Positions 25,809 through 35,588 of a stretch of 64,000 nucleotides of DNA are shown here, in pieces. The translations under genes were made by a program, and so were the position numbers. Numbering within the stretch: position 1 is the first letter of the stretch; the number at the start of each line of letters is the position of its first letter. Source of the stretch: Shinella sp. CPCC 101442. Lineage in GTDB: Bacteria > Pseudomonadota > Alphaproteobacteria > Rhizobiales > Rhizobiaceae. The notes beneath the pieces were generated by a model, which did not search any database, was not told where the DNA came from, and worked only from the letters and a program-made list of their open reading frames with translations. The DNA lies in contig NZ_JALIQS010000003.1 of assembly GCF_024704725.1 (NCBI RefSeq), positions 558,001 to 622,000 on the forward strand. The letters are read 5' to 3'.

Positions 25809-26159
25809 TCACTTCTGCGTGCAATTCACATCGCCGACGCGGCTGGTCGATTCACCCTCGGCCATGACGGTTTCTTCGCCGCGCGCCGTGCAATTGCCCT
25901 TCTCGCCGACACCCGTGCGGAACTTCACCATCGGCTGCCCCTCGATCATGATGCTCGGCACGATCTCGTAAAGCTCCGGTGGGCAGTTCACCACATCGGA
26001 AAGCCGGAGCGCGGGCGCACCGCCGATGAAGACGCTCTGGGCGCCCGTCAGCGCGCAGGCCGGGATTGGCGCCGCCGCATCCTCGGCCACGGATATGGAC
26101 GGCGACGCCGTTGCAAGGCCAAGAGCCAGGACGGCCCCTGCAAACCGGAAAAACCTCAT
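25809..26159 (-). CDS. Small secreted PAAR-like protein
   Basis: A 116-residue protein with a signal peptide (cleavage probably after SISVAEDA). The mature part has repeats resembling PAAR spike units: SVFIGGAPALRLSDVVNC, SIMIEGQPMVKF, and TVMAEGESTSRVGDVNC. Six Cys suggest disulphides. PAAR proteins normally cap VgrG spikes of type VI secretion and lack signal peptides, so this is either a diverged periplasmic relative or a look-alike beta-rich protein. Its start overlaps the stop of the ACT gene by ATGA, placing it last in a three-gene operon. The function is unknown. Confidence 0.75.
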   Translation of the reverse strand: MRFFRFAGAVLALGLATASPSISVAEDAAAPIPACALTGAQSVFIGGAPALRLSDVVNCPPELYEIVPSIMIEGQPMVKFRTGVGEKGNCTARGEETVMAEGESTSRVGDVNCTQK

Positions 26160-26575
26160 CTTCCCTCTCCCTTTTCTCGCGCCGAGCGGGACAGTGCGCG
26201 AAGGGCTTCCAGCGCCCGCCCCGCATCCCGCTCCGGCACGAATATATGGTCGTGGTGGTAGGCGGCAACCACGTTGGCGCTGATGCCTTCACGCGTCAAC
26301 GCCGCGGCGAAGGCGCCGGTCAGCCCCACCGCCTCCAGCGAGGAGTGCACGGTCAGCGTGATCATGCGCATCGGCGGACTGGCAACGAGCCCTTCGGCGG
26401 CAATGGCCGGCACGATGAGCGTCACGCCTTCCGCTTCCTTGAAAAGGCCGATCGGCTTGCGGAACAGGTGGCTCGCGATCTCATCCTCCGCCACGCAGGC
26501 ATAGACGAAACTTCCGTCCGCCAGCTCCGGCTCCATCGATTTCAGCAATTCGTCGAGATCGGTGACGCCGCTCAT
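26156..26575 (-). CDS. ACT-domain protein
   Basis: A 139-residue cytoplasmic protein that looks like two ACT-type ligand-binding units: residues 1-60 (SFVYACVAEDEIASHLFRKP, EGVTLIVPAIAA) and residues 62-130 (MRMITLTVHSSLEAVGLTGA, REGISANVVAAYHHDHIFVP). Members bind amino acids or similar small molecules; no partner enzyme is fused. The ATG at 26575 overlaps the hydrolase stop, and its own stop overlaps the start of the PAAR-like gene, so all three are translationally coupled. The actual role is unknown. Confidence 0.85.
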   Translation of the reverse strand: MSGVTDLDELLKSMEPELADGSFVYACVAEDEIASHLFRKPIGLFKEAEGVTLIVPAIAAEGLVASPPMRMITLTVHSSLEAVGLTGAFAAALTREGISANVVAAYHHDHIFVPERDAGRALEALRALSRSAREKGEGR

Positions 26576-27483
26576 GGATTGGCCATCCGCCTGATGGCAT
26601 CGCAGAGCGCCGCGAAACCGAATTTCGCCCCGTCGCTCATGAAGCGCGCGCGCAGCCAGGCGTGGATCATCTGCTTTTCCTCCCGATACTCCACCGACAC
26701 GCCGGCCAGGATCAACAGCGCCGCATAGGCCCGCGCATCGTCCCGCAACGGGTCGAAATAGGCGCCCGTGATGAAGGCCGGCGGCAGGCCCGCCAGTTTT
26801 TCCGCGCGCAGCGGGAAGGCATGGGCGCAATCCTCCGGCGCCTGGTAGATATCGCGATAATAGGCGACGTCAGCGGTAGAGAGGCCGAGCGCGTGGGCCA
26901 TTTCGTCGTAGGAGCCGGAAACCAGATCACCGCCGAGCCCGGGATAGATCAGCGCCTGGCCGACAATGCCCTTCAGCCCTTCGTCGCGCGCCTTCAGCAC
27001 GATCCCCGCCGCGAGATTGCCGCCGGCGCTGTCGCCGATGATCACGACCGGCTGGTTCTCCAGCAAGAGTTCGATCAGCACGGCCCAACAATCGTCGAAG
27101 GCGGCCGGCCACACATGCTCCGGCGACAGCCGATAATCGACCGAGGTGAGCTCGGCGCCCGCCGCTTCGGAAAGTTCCGCGCAGATCGCATCGTGGCTAT
27201 CAAGCGAACCGACAACGAAACCGCCGCCGTGAATGTAGAAAAGCCGAACCGGCGTCGTCACGGCCGCCGGTCGGTAACGCCGCACCGGAATGCGCTCCGC
27301 CACCAGACCGTCCCGCTTGACCATGCCGGCCGGCGGCGGTGCGTCGAAGGCGGCGCAAAGCGCGTCGTACCAGCCGCGTTGCCGGGTGATATCGGCATCC
27401 ACGGCATCGGCGGGGTAAAAATCCTCGCAACGCTTGTGGAAGGCAAGAATGCCTTCCTCGGTCGGCATGGGGCGATCGGTCAT
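26572..27483 (-). CDS. Alpha/beta hydrolase (HSL-type esterase)
   Basis: A 303-residue esterase of the hormone-sensitive-lipase family. It has the oxyanion motif HGGGF near residue 85, the nucleophile motif GDSAGG near 150, an Asp in FDPLRDDA and His in MIHAWLR as the expected triad. The substrate is a small ester or amide of unknown nature. It heads an overlapping operon with the ACT and PAAR-like genes and is divergent from a LysR regulator gene, which probably controls it. Confidence 0.9.
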   Translation of the reverse strand: MTDRPMPTEEGILAFHKRCEDFYPADAVDADITRQRGWYDALCAAFDAPPPAGMVKRDGLVAERIPVRRYRPAAVTTPVRLFYIHGGGFVVGSLDSHDAICAELSEAAGAELTSVDYRLSPEHVWPAAFDDCWAVLIELLLENQPVVIIGDSAGGNLAAGIVLKARDEGLKGIVGQALIYPGLGGDLVSGSYDEMAHALGLSTADVAYYRDIYQAPEDCAHAFPLRAEKLAGLPPAFITGAYFDPLRDDARAYAALLILAGVSVEYREEKQMIHAWLRARFMSDGAKFGFAALCDAIRRMANP

Positions 27484-27606
27484 GGCGGCTCCTCGTCTTT
27501 TCCGGATACCATAACAGCGCCGTTTCCGGACGCCTGTCCCGCCAGCGGCTTTCCCAAGGAATTTTCGGCGCTTGCCTCGCCTGCGACAGGCATATTAACT
27601 GCCGCC

Positions 27607-28515
27607 ATGGCATTCACTCTCCGGCAATTGCAGTATTTCGTCGCCGTCGCGGAGCAGGGTTCCGTCACGCGCGCGGCGCAAAACCTCTCCATCTCGCAAT
27701 CCTCGATCACCGAAGCGATCAAGGAACTCGAATCGGACCTCGGCGTCGAGCTTTTCGAACGCCACCCGCGCGGCCTGACGACAACGCATAACGGCCATCA
27801 GTTCCTGCGCCACGCCACGAAAATCCTCGCCAATGTCTCGGACGCACGCTCCTCCTTTTCCGACAACCGCACACCGGAAAAAGGCCAGCTCAATCTCGGT
27901 GTCACCTCGCTGGTTGCCGGCTACGTGCTGTCGGATCTGCTTTCGCGCTACCGTCGCGCCTTCCCCGGCATCGATGTCAGCGCCATCGAGGATAACGGCT
28001 CCTATCTCGAGCACCTGCTGGTCGGTGGCGAACTGGACGTCGCCGTCATGGTCATCTCGAACCTGCGCGACCGCATGGCGCTGCAGGCCGAGATCATCGA
28101 GACCTCGCCCTACCGCCTCTGGCTGCCGATCGGCCACCCGCTGGTCTCGGCGGATATCATTTCCGTCAGCGACATCGCCAAGGAACCGCTGATCATGCTG
28201 ACGGTCGATGAAATCGAGGAGAATACCGGCAAACTGCTCTCCGCGCTCGGCGCCCGCCCGCATGTCGCCTTCCGTACCCGCTCGGTGGAGGCGGTGCGCA
28301 GCCTTGTCGCGACCGGCGCGGGCATCGCGCTGTTGCCCGATCTCGTCTACCGTCCCTGGTCGCTGGAAGGCGACCGCATCGAGAGCCGCGATGTCTCAGG
28401 TGCGCTACCCGTCGTGCAGATCGGCATGGTCTGGCGCAAGGGCTCCAGCCTGCCGCAGGCCGCGCGGGATTTCGTGGGGCTGGCGGAGGCGCTGCGCGGC
28501 GGCCGGGGGCGCTGA
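27607..28515 (+). CDS. LysR-family transcriptional regulator
   Basis: A 302-residue standard LysR protein: HTH at residues 1-62 (LRQLQYFVAVAEQGSVTRAA, SSITEAIKELESDLGVELFE) and a typical effector domain. I start at the ATG at 27607; an open frame extends far upstream across the divergent esterase gene but is only its complement. Divergence from the esterase-ACT-PAAR operon suggests that it regulates that operon. It ends convergently with the acyltransferase gene. Confidence 0.92.
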   Translation: MAFTLRQLQYFVAVAEQGSVTRAAQNLSISQSSITEAIKELESDLGVELFERHPRGLTTTHNGHQFLRHATKILANVSDARSSFSDNRTPEKGQLNLGVTSLVAGYVLSDLLSRYRRAFPGIDVSAIEDNGSYLEHLLVGGELDVAVMVISNLRDRMALQAEIIETSPYRLWLPIGHPLVSADIISVSDIAKEPLIMLTVDEIEENTGKLLSALGARPHVAFRTRSVEAVRSLVATGAGIALLPDLVYRPWSLEGDRIESRDVSGALPVVQIGMVWRKGSSLPQAARDFVGLAEALRGGRGR

Positions 28516-28518
28516 CGA

Positions 28519-29586
28519 TCAGCTTGTGCTTGACGCCGGAACCTCGACCTTTCCTGCGGGCGGCTGGATCAATCCGCTGCGCAACCGGCTCTTTCGCCAC
28601 AGGTCGACCAGCCATTGCCGGGCAGGCATTTCGATCGTCACATGCAGGAACCACGCTGCGAGAACAGCTATCAGGAACGTCAGCGGAATGACGACCGCTT
28701 CAGGCAGCAGACCACCCAGCGTATGGCGCGCCAGGAACATGGCGGGGACATGGAAGAGATAGAGCGAGAAGCTGATCGCGCCGAGAAACCGAAGCGGCGC
28801 CGATGCGAAGACCGCCGCCGAGAGCGGGGCCTGCCAGGCGACAAGCGCCACGATCACGGCCGAGGCAAAGGCGCTGTGCACTCCCCAAAAATCCGGATCG
28901 ATCGTCGGCAGGACGTAGCGATAGCTCATGAACAGGATCGGCAGCAGGAGCGCGAGAACCCCGACCAGCGCGGACCGGGAAGCCGGGCCCCAGACCGCAT
29001 GCAGGCGGCCGGCAACGGTGCCGAAGACAAAATACGGCAGCTTTGACAGGAGCAGGATACCCGGTCCCGGCAGGCCAAGCAGTCCGTCTATGGCCACGAG
29101 CGCCATCAGAATCGCGATCAGGCCCGGGAACCGGCGCGGCTGGCCCAGGCAAAGCCAAAGGATCGGAAAGAAAACATAGAACTGGATCTCCGGCGGCACC
29201 GACCAGAAGACGCCGCTCGATCCGAGCAGCACGGCATGTCGCACGAAATCCAGCACGCCCCGGATCGGCTGGATGTAGTCGAGGCCCGGCGTCATCGAGA
29301 GGATCGTCACCATCACGACGGCGGCGAGATAGACCGGATAGATCCGGGCAAAGCGGCTGACGAGAAAGTCGAGCACCGCGCCCCGCGTCACCGGCTGCGC
29401 ACCATAGAGATAGGCCATCAGGAAGCCGCTGAGCGCGAAGAACAGGCCGACGGCCTCGCTGCCCATGATCGGAAGGTGAAGGGCGGCCAGGCTTGGAAAA
29501 ACCAGGCCGATATGCGCCATGACCACCATGGCCGCCGCAAGGCCGCGCAAGCCGTCGAGACTGGCGATGTGATCCGGCCGGCCCAT
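28519..29586 (-). CDS. Acyltransferase 3 family membrane protein
   Basis: A 355-residue integral membrane protein with about ten hydrophobic helices. The family start SLDGLRGLAAAMVVMAHIGL with the catalytic His, then GLFFALSGFL and the VPPEIQFYVFFPI motif, mark the acyltransferase 3 group. Such proteins O-acetylate or succinylate exported polysaccharides, Nod factors or lipids. No polysaccharide gene is adjacent, so the acceptor cannot be stated. It is transcribed alone from the region shared with the polyamine operon. Confidence 0.9.
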   Translation of the reverse strand: MGRPDHIASLDGLRGLAAAMVVMAHIGLVFPSLAALHLPIMGSEAVGLFFALSGFLMAYLYGAQPVTRGAVLDFLVSRFARIYPVYLAAVVMVTILSMTPGLDYIQPIRGVLDFVRHAVLLGSSGVFWSVPPEIQFYVFFPILWLCLGQPRRFPGLIAILMALVAIDGLLGLPGPGILLLSKLPYFVFGTVAGRLHAVWGPASRSALVGVLALLLPILFMSYRYVLPTIDPDFWGVHSAFASAVIVALVAWQAPLSAAVFASAPLRFLGAISFSLYLFHVPAMFLARHTLGGLLPEAVVIPLTFLIAVLAAWFLHVTIEMPARQWLVDLWRKSRLRSGLIQPPAGKVEVPASSTS

Positions 29587-29813
29587 GGTCCCGCTCCTTC
29601 ATCTTAAAGTGGAAGCTTTACGCGAGAGATTTTGACAGACACTTAAAGCGACAGAAGAACAGGCGATGCACCCCGAAAATGCCAGGATGCAGACTGCATT
29701 CGGAATTTCCGATAGCGACATTCTGATTAATGAATTTGCGAAAGCGGCAAAACCACGGCACCTTTTCTTTCGGGAACAATACCGCTCAAAGCGGACCAAA
29801 CCGGGAGACTGTC

Positions 29814-30974
29814 ATGAAGCGACTTCTGCATTCCTGCACCGCGCTTACCCTTTCGCTCGCCTTCACCACCGCAGCCATCGCTCAAGAGCCGCTGAAGGAA
29901 CTTGGCGCGGGTGAAGGTGAAGTGTCCATCGTCGCCTGGGCCGGCTATATCGAGCGCGGCGAGACGGACAAGAACTACGACTGGGTCACCGAATTCGAGA
30001 AGAAGACGAGCTGCAAGGTCACCGTGAAGACCGCAGCCACGTCCGACGAAATGGTCGCGCTGATGAACGAAGGCGGCTTCGACCTCGTCACCGCCTCGGG
30101 CGATGCCTCGCTGCGCCTGGTTGCCGGCAAGCGCGTCCAGCCGATCAACACCGACCTCATCCCGAGCTGGAAGACCGTCGACGAGCGCCTGCAGAGCGCG
30201 CCGTGGAACACGGTCAACGGCGTTCACTACGGCACGCCCTATCTCTGGGGGCCGAACGTCCTGATGTACAACACCGAGGCCTTCAAGGATGACGCGCCGA
30301 AGAGCTGGAAGGTCGTGTTCGAGGAGATGACGCTGCCGGACGGCAAGTCCAACAAGGGCCGCGTACAGGCCTATGACGGCCCGATCCACATTGCCGACGC
30401 CGCCCAGTACCTGATGGCGCACAAGCCGGAACTCGGCATCAAGAGCCCCTACGAACTCAACGAAGACCAATACAAGGCCGCGCTCGACCTGCTGCGCGTC
30501 CAGCGCACGCTCGTCGGCCGCTACTGGCACGACGCCATGATCCAGATCGACGACTTCAAGAACGAGGGTGTCGTCGCCTCCGGCTCCTGGCCGTTCCAGG
30601 TCAACCTGATGCAGGCCGAAAAGCAGCCGATCGCCTCCACCTTCCCGGAAGAGGGTGTCACCGGCTGGTCGGATACGACCATGCTGCATGCCGAAAGCCA
30701 GCATCCGAATTGCGCCTATATGTGGATGGAACATTCGCTTTCCGCCAAGGTGCAGGGTGACGCGGCCGCCTGGTTCGGCGCGGTTCCCTCGGTTCCGGCC
30801 GCCTGCAAGGGCAATGCGCTGCTGACCGACGAAGGCTGCAAGACCAACGGCTTCGACAACTTCGAGAAGATCGCCTTCTGGCGCACGCCCGTCAGCAAGT
30901 GCGAAAGCCAGGGCGAATGCGTACCCTACCACCGCTGGGTCTCCGACTATATCGGCGTAATCGGCGGACGCTGA
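29814..30974 (+). CDS. ydcS: Polyamine-type ABC substrate-binding protein, YdcS-like
   Basis: A 386-residue periplasmic binding protein with a Sec signal (cleavage near AIAQEP). Several stretches are close to what I recall of Escherichia coli YdcS: IVAWAGYIERGETDKNYDWV, FDLVTASGDASLRL, KRVQPINTDLIP, NKGRVQAYDGPI and VTGWSDTTMLH. YdcS belongs to the putative putrescine/spermidine importer YdcSTUV. The order here, binding protein, ATPase, two permeases, then aminobutyraldehyde dehydrogenase, copies ydcSTUV-patD. The ATG at 29814 follows GGGAG. A 257-base gap with repeats separates it from the ATPase gene. Confidence 0.93.
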   Translation: MKRLLHSCTALTLSLAFTTAAIAQEPLKELGAGEGEVSIVAWAGYIERGETDKNYDWVTEFEKKTSCKVTVKTAATSDEMVALMNEGGFDLVTASGDASLRLVAGKRVQPINTDLIPSWKTVDERLQSAPWNTVNGVHYGTPYLWGPNVLMYNTEAFKDDAPKSWKVVFEEMTLPDGKSNKGRVQAYDGPIHIADAAQYLMAHKPELGIKSPYELNEDQYKAALDLLRVQRTLVGRYWHDAMIQIDDFKNEGVVASGSWPFQVNLMQAEKQPIASTFPEEGVTGWSDTTMLHAESQHPNCAYMWMEHSLSAKVQGDAAAWFGAVPSVPAACKGNALLTDEGCKTNGFDNFEKIAFWRTPVSKCESQGECVPYHRWVSDYIGVIGGR

Positions 30975-31005
30975 CGCTTCGCCAATCAGGTGATATCGGT
31001 ACGGC

Positions 31006-31146
31006 AAACACCCACTCGTCTCCCCCCTTGAGGGGGAGATGTCACCGGAGGTGACAGAGGGGTGGCCGCGAAGCGGCAATATACAACGAAGCGGGTGGGT
31101 TTAGCCCCTCTGCCCTGCCGGGCATCTCTCCCACAAGGGGGAGATC
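31006..31146. repeat. Compound RIME-like repeat inside the ydc-like operon
   Basis: This gap holds two copies of the Rhizobiaceae-type palindrome in opposite orientation, about 80 bases apart. Left: CTCCCCC pairs with GGGGGAG near 31020-31039. Right: CTCTCCC pairs with GGGGGAG near 31125-31145. GTCACC-GGA-GGTGAC (31041-31055) forms another stem. The outer edges (CACCCACTCG and GCGGGTGGGT) are also roughly complementary, so the whole block can fold into one large structure between the binding-protein and ATPase genes. Confidence 0.8.
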
Positions 31147-31231
31147 GGATCGGTGCGCCGTTTTTCCTGCCAATGAAAATTCTCGCGATGGACGCTTCGC
31201 CCATCGCCCCCAACCCCCACCGGGAGCCACC

Positions 31232-32227
31232 ATGACCGCCGTCCTGTTCCAGCAAGTATCCCGCCATTTCGGCGCCGTGCGCGCCGTCGACAGCGTGGAT
31301 CTCGCCATTGCCGAGGGCGAGTTCTTCGCGATGCTCGGCCCGTCCGGTTCCGGCAAGACGACCTGCCTGCGCCTGATGGCCGGCTTCGAGCAGCCGACCG
31401 GCGGCCATATCGAGATTTTCGGCGAAACGGCGGAGGGCGTGCCTCCCTATCGGCGCAACGTCAACACGGTGTTCCAGGACTACGCCCTCTTCCCGCATCT
31501 CTCGATCCTCGAGAATGTCGCCTATGGCCTGATGGTCAAGGGCGTCGCCAAGGCCGAGCGGCTGAAGGCGGCCGAAGAGGCGCTTGCCATGGTAAAACTG
31601 CCCGGCTACGGCACGCGCCGGCCCGGCCAGCTCTCCGGCGGCCAGCGCCAGCGCGTGGCGCTCGCCCGCGCCCTCGTCAACCGTCCCCGCGTTCTGCTGC
31701 TCGACGAACCGCTCGGCGCGCTCGACCTGAAGCTGCGCGAGCAGATGCAGGAAGAACTGAAATCGCTGCAAAAATCCCTCGGCATCACCTTCGTCTTCGT
31801 CACGCATGACCAGGGCGAAGCGCTCTCTATGGCCGACCGCATCGCCGTGTTCAGCGACGGCAAGATCCAGCAGCTCGGTACGCCCGAGGACGTGTACAAG
31901 CGGCCGAAGACGCGGTTCGTTGCGGATTTCGTCGGCTCATCCAACGTGCTGCCGCCGGATTTCGTCGAAGGCCTCGGCTTCGGCAAGCATTATGCGAGCC
32001 TGCGCCCCGAGGCGATCGACCTCGGCGACGGCCCCGGCCGCAAGCAATTTTCCGGCCGCGTGACGGCGGCAAGCTTTCTCGGCGCGGCAAACCGCGTGAC
32101 GGTGGAGGCGAACGGCGCGCGCGTCGCCGCCATGCTGTCGGCCTCCATTTCCGTGCCCGCGCAGGGCGAGACGATTACCCTCTCCTTCCTGCCCCAGGAC
32201 CTGCACATGATGGACGGCACCCAATGA
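31232..32227 (+). CDS. ydcT: ABC transporter ATPase, PotA/YdcT-like
   Basis: A 331-residue ATPase with Walker A GPSGSGKTT, Q-loop NTVFQDYALFPH, signature LSGGQRQRVALARALVN and Walker B LLLDEPLGALD. The last 90 residues form a TOBE-like regulatory domain (LRPEAIDLG, SFLGAANRV), as in PotA. It energises uptake of the YdcS-like protein's ligand and overlaps the first permease gene by ATGA. Confidence 0.95.
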   Translation: MTAVLFQQVSRHFGAVRAVDSVDLAIAEGEFFAMLGPSGSGKTTCLRLMAGFEQPTGGHIEIFGETAEGVPPYRRNVNTVFQDYALFPHLSILENVAYGLMVKGVAKAERLKAAEEALAMVKLPGYGTRRPGQLSGGQRQRVALARALVNRPRVLLLDEPLGALDLKLREQMQEELKSLQKSLGITFVFVTHDQGEALSMADRIAVFSDGKIQQLGTPEDVYKRPKTRFVADFVGSSNVLPPDFVEGLGFGKHYASLRPEAIDLGDGPGRKQFSGRVTAASFLGAANRVTVEANGARVAAMLSASISVPAQGETITLSFLPQDLHMMDGTQ

Positions 32228-33174
32228 GCACCGTCAGCGGCACCTCCATCCTCACGGGCCGGCAAGGCCTCTCCGGGCGGCTCTCGGATTTCTTCTGGCG
32301 CAACCCGAAGATCCTGCTGCTGCTGATGCTGACGCCGCCGCTGCTCTGGCTCGGCGTCATCTATCTCGGCGCGCTCTTCGCGCTGCTGCTGCAGAGTTTC
32401 TTCTCGATCGACGACTTTTCCGGGCTGATCAACTACGAGTTCACATTCGCGACCTACAAGCAGCTGCTGATCCCGTCGAACTTCGACATCATCCTGCGCA
32501 CCGTGCTCATGGCGGTGCTGGTGACGCTCGCCTCCGCCATCATCGCCTTCCCCATCGCCTATTACGCGGCACGCTATGCCCGGGGGAAATGGAAGGTCAT
32601 CTTCTATCTCGGCGTCATGCTGCCGCTTTGGTCGAGCTATCTCGTCAAGATCTACGCGTGGAAGCTGATCCTAGCCAAGGAAGGCATCCTCACGTGGTTC
32701 CTGGCGAAGCTGAACCTGCTCTGGCTGCTCGATGCATGGTTGGCGTTGCCCGTCGTCGGCGGCACGTCGTTGTCGATCAGCTATACCGGCACCTTCATCG
32801 TCTTCATCTATGTCTGGATGCCCTTCATGATCCTGCCCATCCAGGCGTCGCTGGAGCGCGTGCAGGGCAACCTGATCGAGGCCTCTGCGGATCTCGGCGG
32901 CAAGCCCTCGCAGACCTTCCGTTACGTGCTCTTTCCCCTGGCGCTGCCCGGCATCATCGCCGGCTCGATCTTCACCTTCTCGCTGACGCTCGGCGATTAC
33001 ATCATCCCGCAGATCATCGGCTCGTCGCGGCTGTTCATCGGTCAGGCCGTCTATGCCCAGCAGGGCACGGCCGGCAACATCCCGCTCGCGGCCGCCTTCT
33101 CCATCGTGCCGATCGTCATCATGGGCCTCTATCTCTGGATGGCCAAACGACAGGGAGCCTTCGATGCGCTCTGA
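32224..33174 (+). CDS. ydcU: ABC transporter permease, PotB/YdcU-like
   Basis: A 316-residue permease. After a 30-residue cytoplasmic start, six membrane segments follow; the EAA loop reads [37 protein letters not shown] near the C-terminus is typical of PotB. Its stop lies within the next gene (11-base overlap), indicating coupled translation with its partner permease. Confidence 0.94.
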   Translation: MSTVSGTSILTGRQGLSGRLSDFFWRNPKILLLLMLTPPLLWLGVIYLGALFALLLQSFFSIDDFSGLINYEFTFATYKQLLIPSNFDIILRTVLMAVLVTLASAIIAFPIAYYAARYARGKWKVIFYLGVMLPLWSSYLVKIYAWKLILAKEGILTWFLAKLNLLWLLDAWLALPVVGGTSLSISYTGTFIVFIYVWMPFMILPIQASLERVQGNLIEASADLGGKPSQTFRYVLFPLALPGIIAGSIFTFSLTLGDYIIPQIIGSSRLFIGQAVYAQQGTAGNIPLAAAFSIVPIVIMGLYLWMAKRQGAFDAL

Positions 33175-33979
33175 CAAGAACACCTCCGCGCCGCTGGGCC
33201 TGAAGATCGCTGCCGGCCTCGGCCTCGCCTTCCTGCACCTGCCGATCCTGCTGATCTTCCTCTATGCCTTCACCACGGAGGAGAAGAGCTACCAGTTCCC
33301 GCCGCCGGGCTATACGTTCAAATGGTTCGCGGCCGCCTGGAACCGGCCTGATGTCTGGGAGGCGATGGGCCTTTCCGTCCGCGTCGCGTCGATCTCGACG
33401 GTCGTCGCGCTGGTGCTCGGCACGCTCTGCGCCGCCGCCGTCAGCCGCACGAAATTCTTCGGCCGGGAGGCGGTCTCGCTGCTCGTCATCCTGCCGATCG
33501 CGCTGCCCGGTATCATCACCGGCATTGCGTTGCGCTCGGCCTTTTCCTTCGCGGAAATCCCGTTCTCCTTCTGGACGATCGTGCTCGGCCACGCGACCTT
33601 CTGCGTCGTGGTCGTCTACAACAATGCGGTCGCCCGCTTCCGCCGCATCTCGGGGTCCCTGGTCGAAGCCTCGGCAGACCTCGGCGCCGACAGCTTCCAG
33701 ACCTTCCGCTACATCATCCTGCCGAATATCGGCACGGCGCTTCTGGCCGGCGGCATGCTCGCCTTCGCGCTGTCCTTCGACGAGGTGATCGTGTCGACCT
33801 TCACCGCCGGCCAGCAATCGACGCTGCCGATCTGGATGCTCGAAGAACTCATACGCCCGCGCCAGCGCCCGGTGACGAATGTCGTCGCCATGATCGTGGT
33901 GCTCGTCACCTTCCTGCCGATCCTCGGCGCCTACTACCTCACCCGCGACGGCGACCAGGTTGCCGGCGGCGGCAAATGA
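33164..33979 (+). CDS. ydcV: ABC transporter permease, PotC/YdcV-like
   Basis: A 271-residue permease. It begins [14 protein letters not shown] at the ATG at 33164, inside the end of the previous gene; a frame from 33053 merely overlaps that gene. The EAA loop is [20 protein letters not shown], and [16 protein letters not shown] is the PotC-type ending also seen in the truncated permease at 1-423. It pairs with the PotB-like protein in the inner membrane. Confidence 0.94.
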   Translation: MRSDKNTSAPLGLKIAAGLGLAFLHLPILLIFLYAFTTEEKSYQFPPPGYTFKWFAAAWNRPDVWEAMGLSVRVASISTVVALVLGTLCAAAVSRTKFFGREAVSLLVILPIALPGIITGIALRSAFSFAEIPFSFWTIVLGHATFCVVVVYNNAVARFRRISGSLVEASADLGADSFQTFRYIILPNIGTALLAGGMLAFALSFDEVIVSTFTAGQQSTLPIWMLEELIRPRQRPVTNVVAMIVVLVTFLPILGAYYLTRDGDQVAGGGK

Positions 33980-34001
33980 ACCAACGATAGGGAGAACGTC
34001 C

Positions 34002-35429
34002 ATGGACACCCAGATGCTGATCGGTGCGCGCTTCGAGGCCGGCACCGAAGTGGAAGAGCACATCCTCAACCCGAAGACCGGCGCCAAGATCGTCGACCTG
34101 CCGGAAGCCTCCTACGGGCAGATCGACGCCGCAGTCGACGCCGCCGAAAAGGCCTTCGTATCCTGGGCGATCACGACGCCCGCCGAGCGCTCCGGCTACC
34201 TGCTGCGCATCGCCGACGCCATCGAGAAAGATGCCGACGCCTTCGCAGCCCTGGAATCGCTGAACTGCGGCAAGCCGATCAACGCGGCGCGCAATGACGA
34301 ACTGCCCGCCATCGTCGACTGCTGGCGCTTCTTTGCCGGCGCGATCCGCTCGCTCAACGCCCCCGTCTCCGCCGAATACCTGCCCGGCTTCACCTCGATG
34401 GTGCGCCGTGACCCGATCGGTATCGTCGGCTCGATTGCGCCGTGGAACTATCCGCTGATGATGATGGCCTGGAAGCTGGCGCCGGCCATTGCCGGCGGCA
34501 ATACGGTCGTCTTCAAGCCTTCCGAACAGACGCCGCTGACGGCGCTGAAGATGGCGAAGCTGCTCGCCGACATCCTGCCGGAAGGCGTGGTCAACATCGT
34601 GCTCGGCCGCGGCGAGACGGTCGGCAATGCACTGATCAACCATCCGAAGATCAACATGGTCTCGATCACCGGCGACGTCGCGACCGGCAAGAAGGTTCTC
34701 GCCGCGGCGGCAAAAACCGTCAAGCGCACGCATCTGGAACTTGGCGGCAAGGCCCCCGTCGTCGTCTTCGACGATGCTGACATCGAGGCCGTCGTCGCCG
34801 GCATCCGTGCCTTCGGCTATTACAATGCCGGCCAGGACTGCACGGCCGCCTGCCGCATCTATGCCCAGGACGGCATCTACGAAAAGCTCGTCGCCGATCT
34901 CTCGTCCGCCGTCTCGACAATCAAGTACAACGATCCCGACGACACGCTGAACGAGATCGGCCCGCTCATCTCCAAGCGTCAGCGCGACCGCGTCGCAAGC
35001 TTCGTCGAGCGCGCCGCCGAGGTGAAGCATATCGAGATCACGGCCGGTGGCCGCACCGGCAGCGACGAGGGCTATTTCTTCCAGCCGACGGTCATTGCCG
35101 GCGCCACGCAGGACGACGAGATCGTCCGTCGCGAGGTCTTTGGCCCCGTCGTCTCCGTCACCCGCTTCTCGGAGGCCGAACAGGCGATCACCTGGGCAAA
35201 CGACAGCGACTACGGCCTGGCCTCCTCCGTCTGGACGAAAGACATCGGCAAGGCGATGAAGGCGGCGGCCCGCCTGCAATATGGCTGCACCTGGATCAAC
35301 ACGCATTTCATGCTGACCACCGAAATGCCCCATGGCGGCGTCAAGCAATCGGGCTACGGCAAGGACATGTCGATCTATGCGCTCGAGGACTACACCGCCG
35401 TCCGCCACGTCATGATCAATCACGGCTGA
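34002..35429 (+). CDS. patD: Gamma-aminobutyraldehyde dehydrogenase (PatD/YdcW-like)
   Basis: A 475-residue NAD-dependent aldehyde dehydrogenase. The Glu motif [12 protein letters not shown] and the catalytic Cys motif [20 protein letters not shown] match what I recall of E. coli PatD, as do [20 protein letters not shown] and [11 protein letters not shown]. It converts 4-aminobutanal, from putrescine transamination or oxidation, to GABA; activity with betaine or trimethylaminobutyraldehyde is also known in relatives and would fit the trimethylammonium theme. AGGGAGAA precedes the chosen ATG at 34002. It closes the ydc-like operon. Confidence 0.92.
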   Translation: MDTQMLIGARFEAGTEVEEHILNPKTGAKIVDLPEASYGQIDAAVDAAEKAFVSWAITTPAERSGYLLRIADAIEKDADAFAALESLNCGKPINAARNDELPAIVDCWRFFAGAIRSLNAPVSAEYLPGFTSMVRRDPIGIVGSIAPWNYPLMMMAWKLAPAIAGGNTVVFKPSEQTPLTALKMAKLLADILPEGVVNIVLGRGETVGNALINHPKINMVSITGDVATGKKVLAAAAKTVKRTHLELGGKAPVVVFDDADIEAVVAGIRAFGYYNAGQDCTAACRIYAQDGIYEKLVADLSSAVSTIKYNDPDDTLNEIGPLISKRQRDRVASFVERAAEVKHIEITAGGRTGSDEGYFFQPTVIAGATQDDEIVRREVFGPVVSVTRFSEAEQAITWANDSDYGLASSVWTKDIGKAMKAAARLQYGCTWINTHFMLTTEMPHGGVKQSGYGKDMSIYALEDYTAVRHVMINHG

Positions 35430-35448
35430 TCCTCCCTGCCGCCAGGGC

Positions 35449-35487
35449 AATTCCAGCAAAAGCGCGAAGCGGTTTTGCGTTCGGGAT
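35449..35487. repeat. Short palindromic intergenic repeat
   Basis: GCAAAAGCG (35455-35463) faces CGGTTTTGC (35470-35478) with one mismatch, inside AATTCC and TCGGGAT borders. This resembles the small GGAAAACCGCG-type palindromes scattered between rhizobial genes. It lies after the aldehyde dehydrogenase and could end that transcript. Confidence 0.6.
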
Positions 35488-35588
35488 CGCACAGAGCCAG
35501 CGCGGCCACCTTCCGGGGCGTTTTACCACGTCCCGGAACTTTTTTGCCCGTCGTGCGTCTTGTCTGCGATCAATTCGGAGACATCACC

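Noticed and set aside
25809-26159. Part of a type VI secretion system
   Set aside because: No vgrG, hcp or tss genes are near, and the protein has a signal peptide.
29632-29660. TTGACA as -35 element of the YdcS-like gene
   Set aside because: No acceptable -10 hexamer occurs at 16-18 bases downstream.
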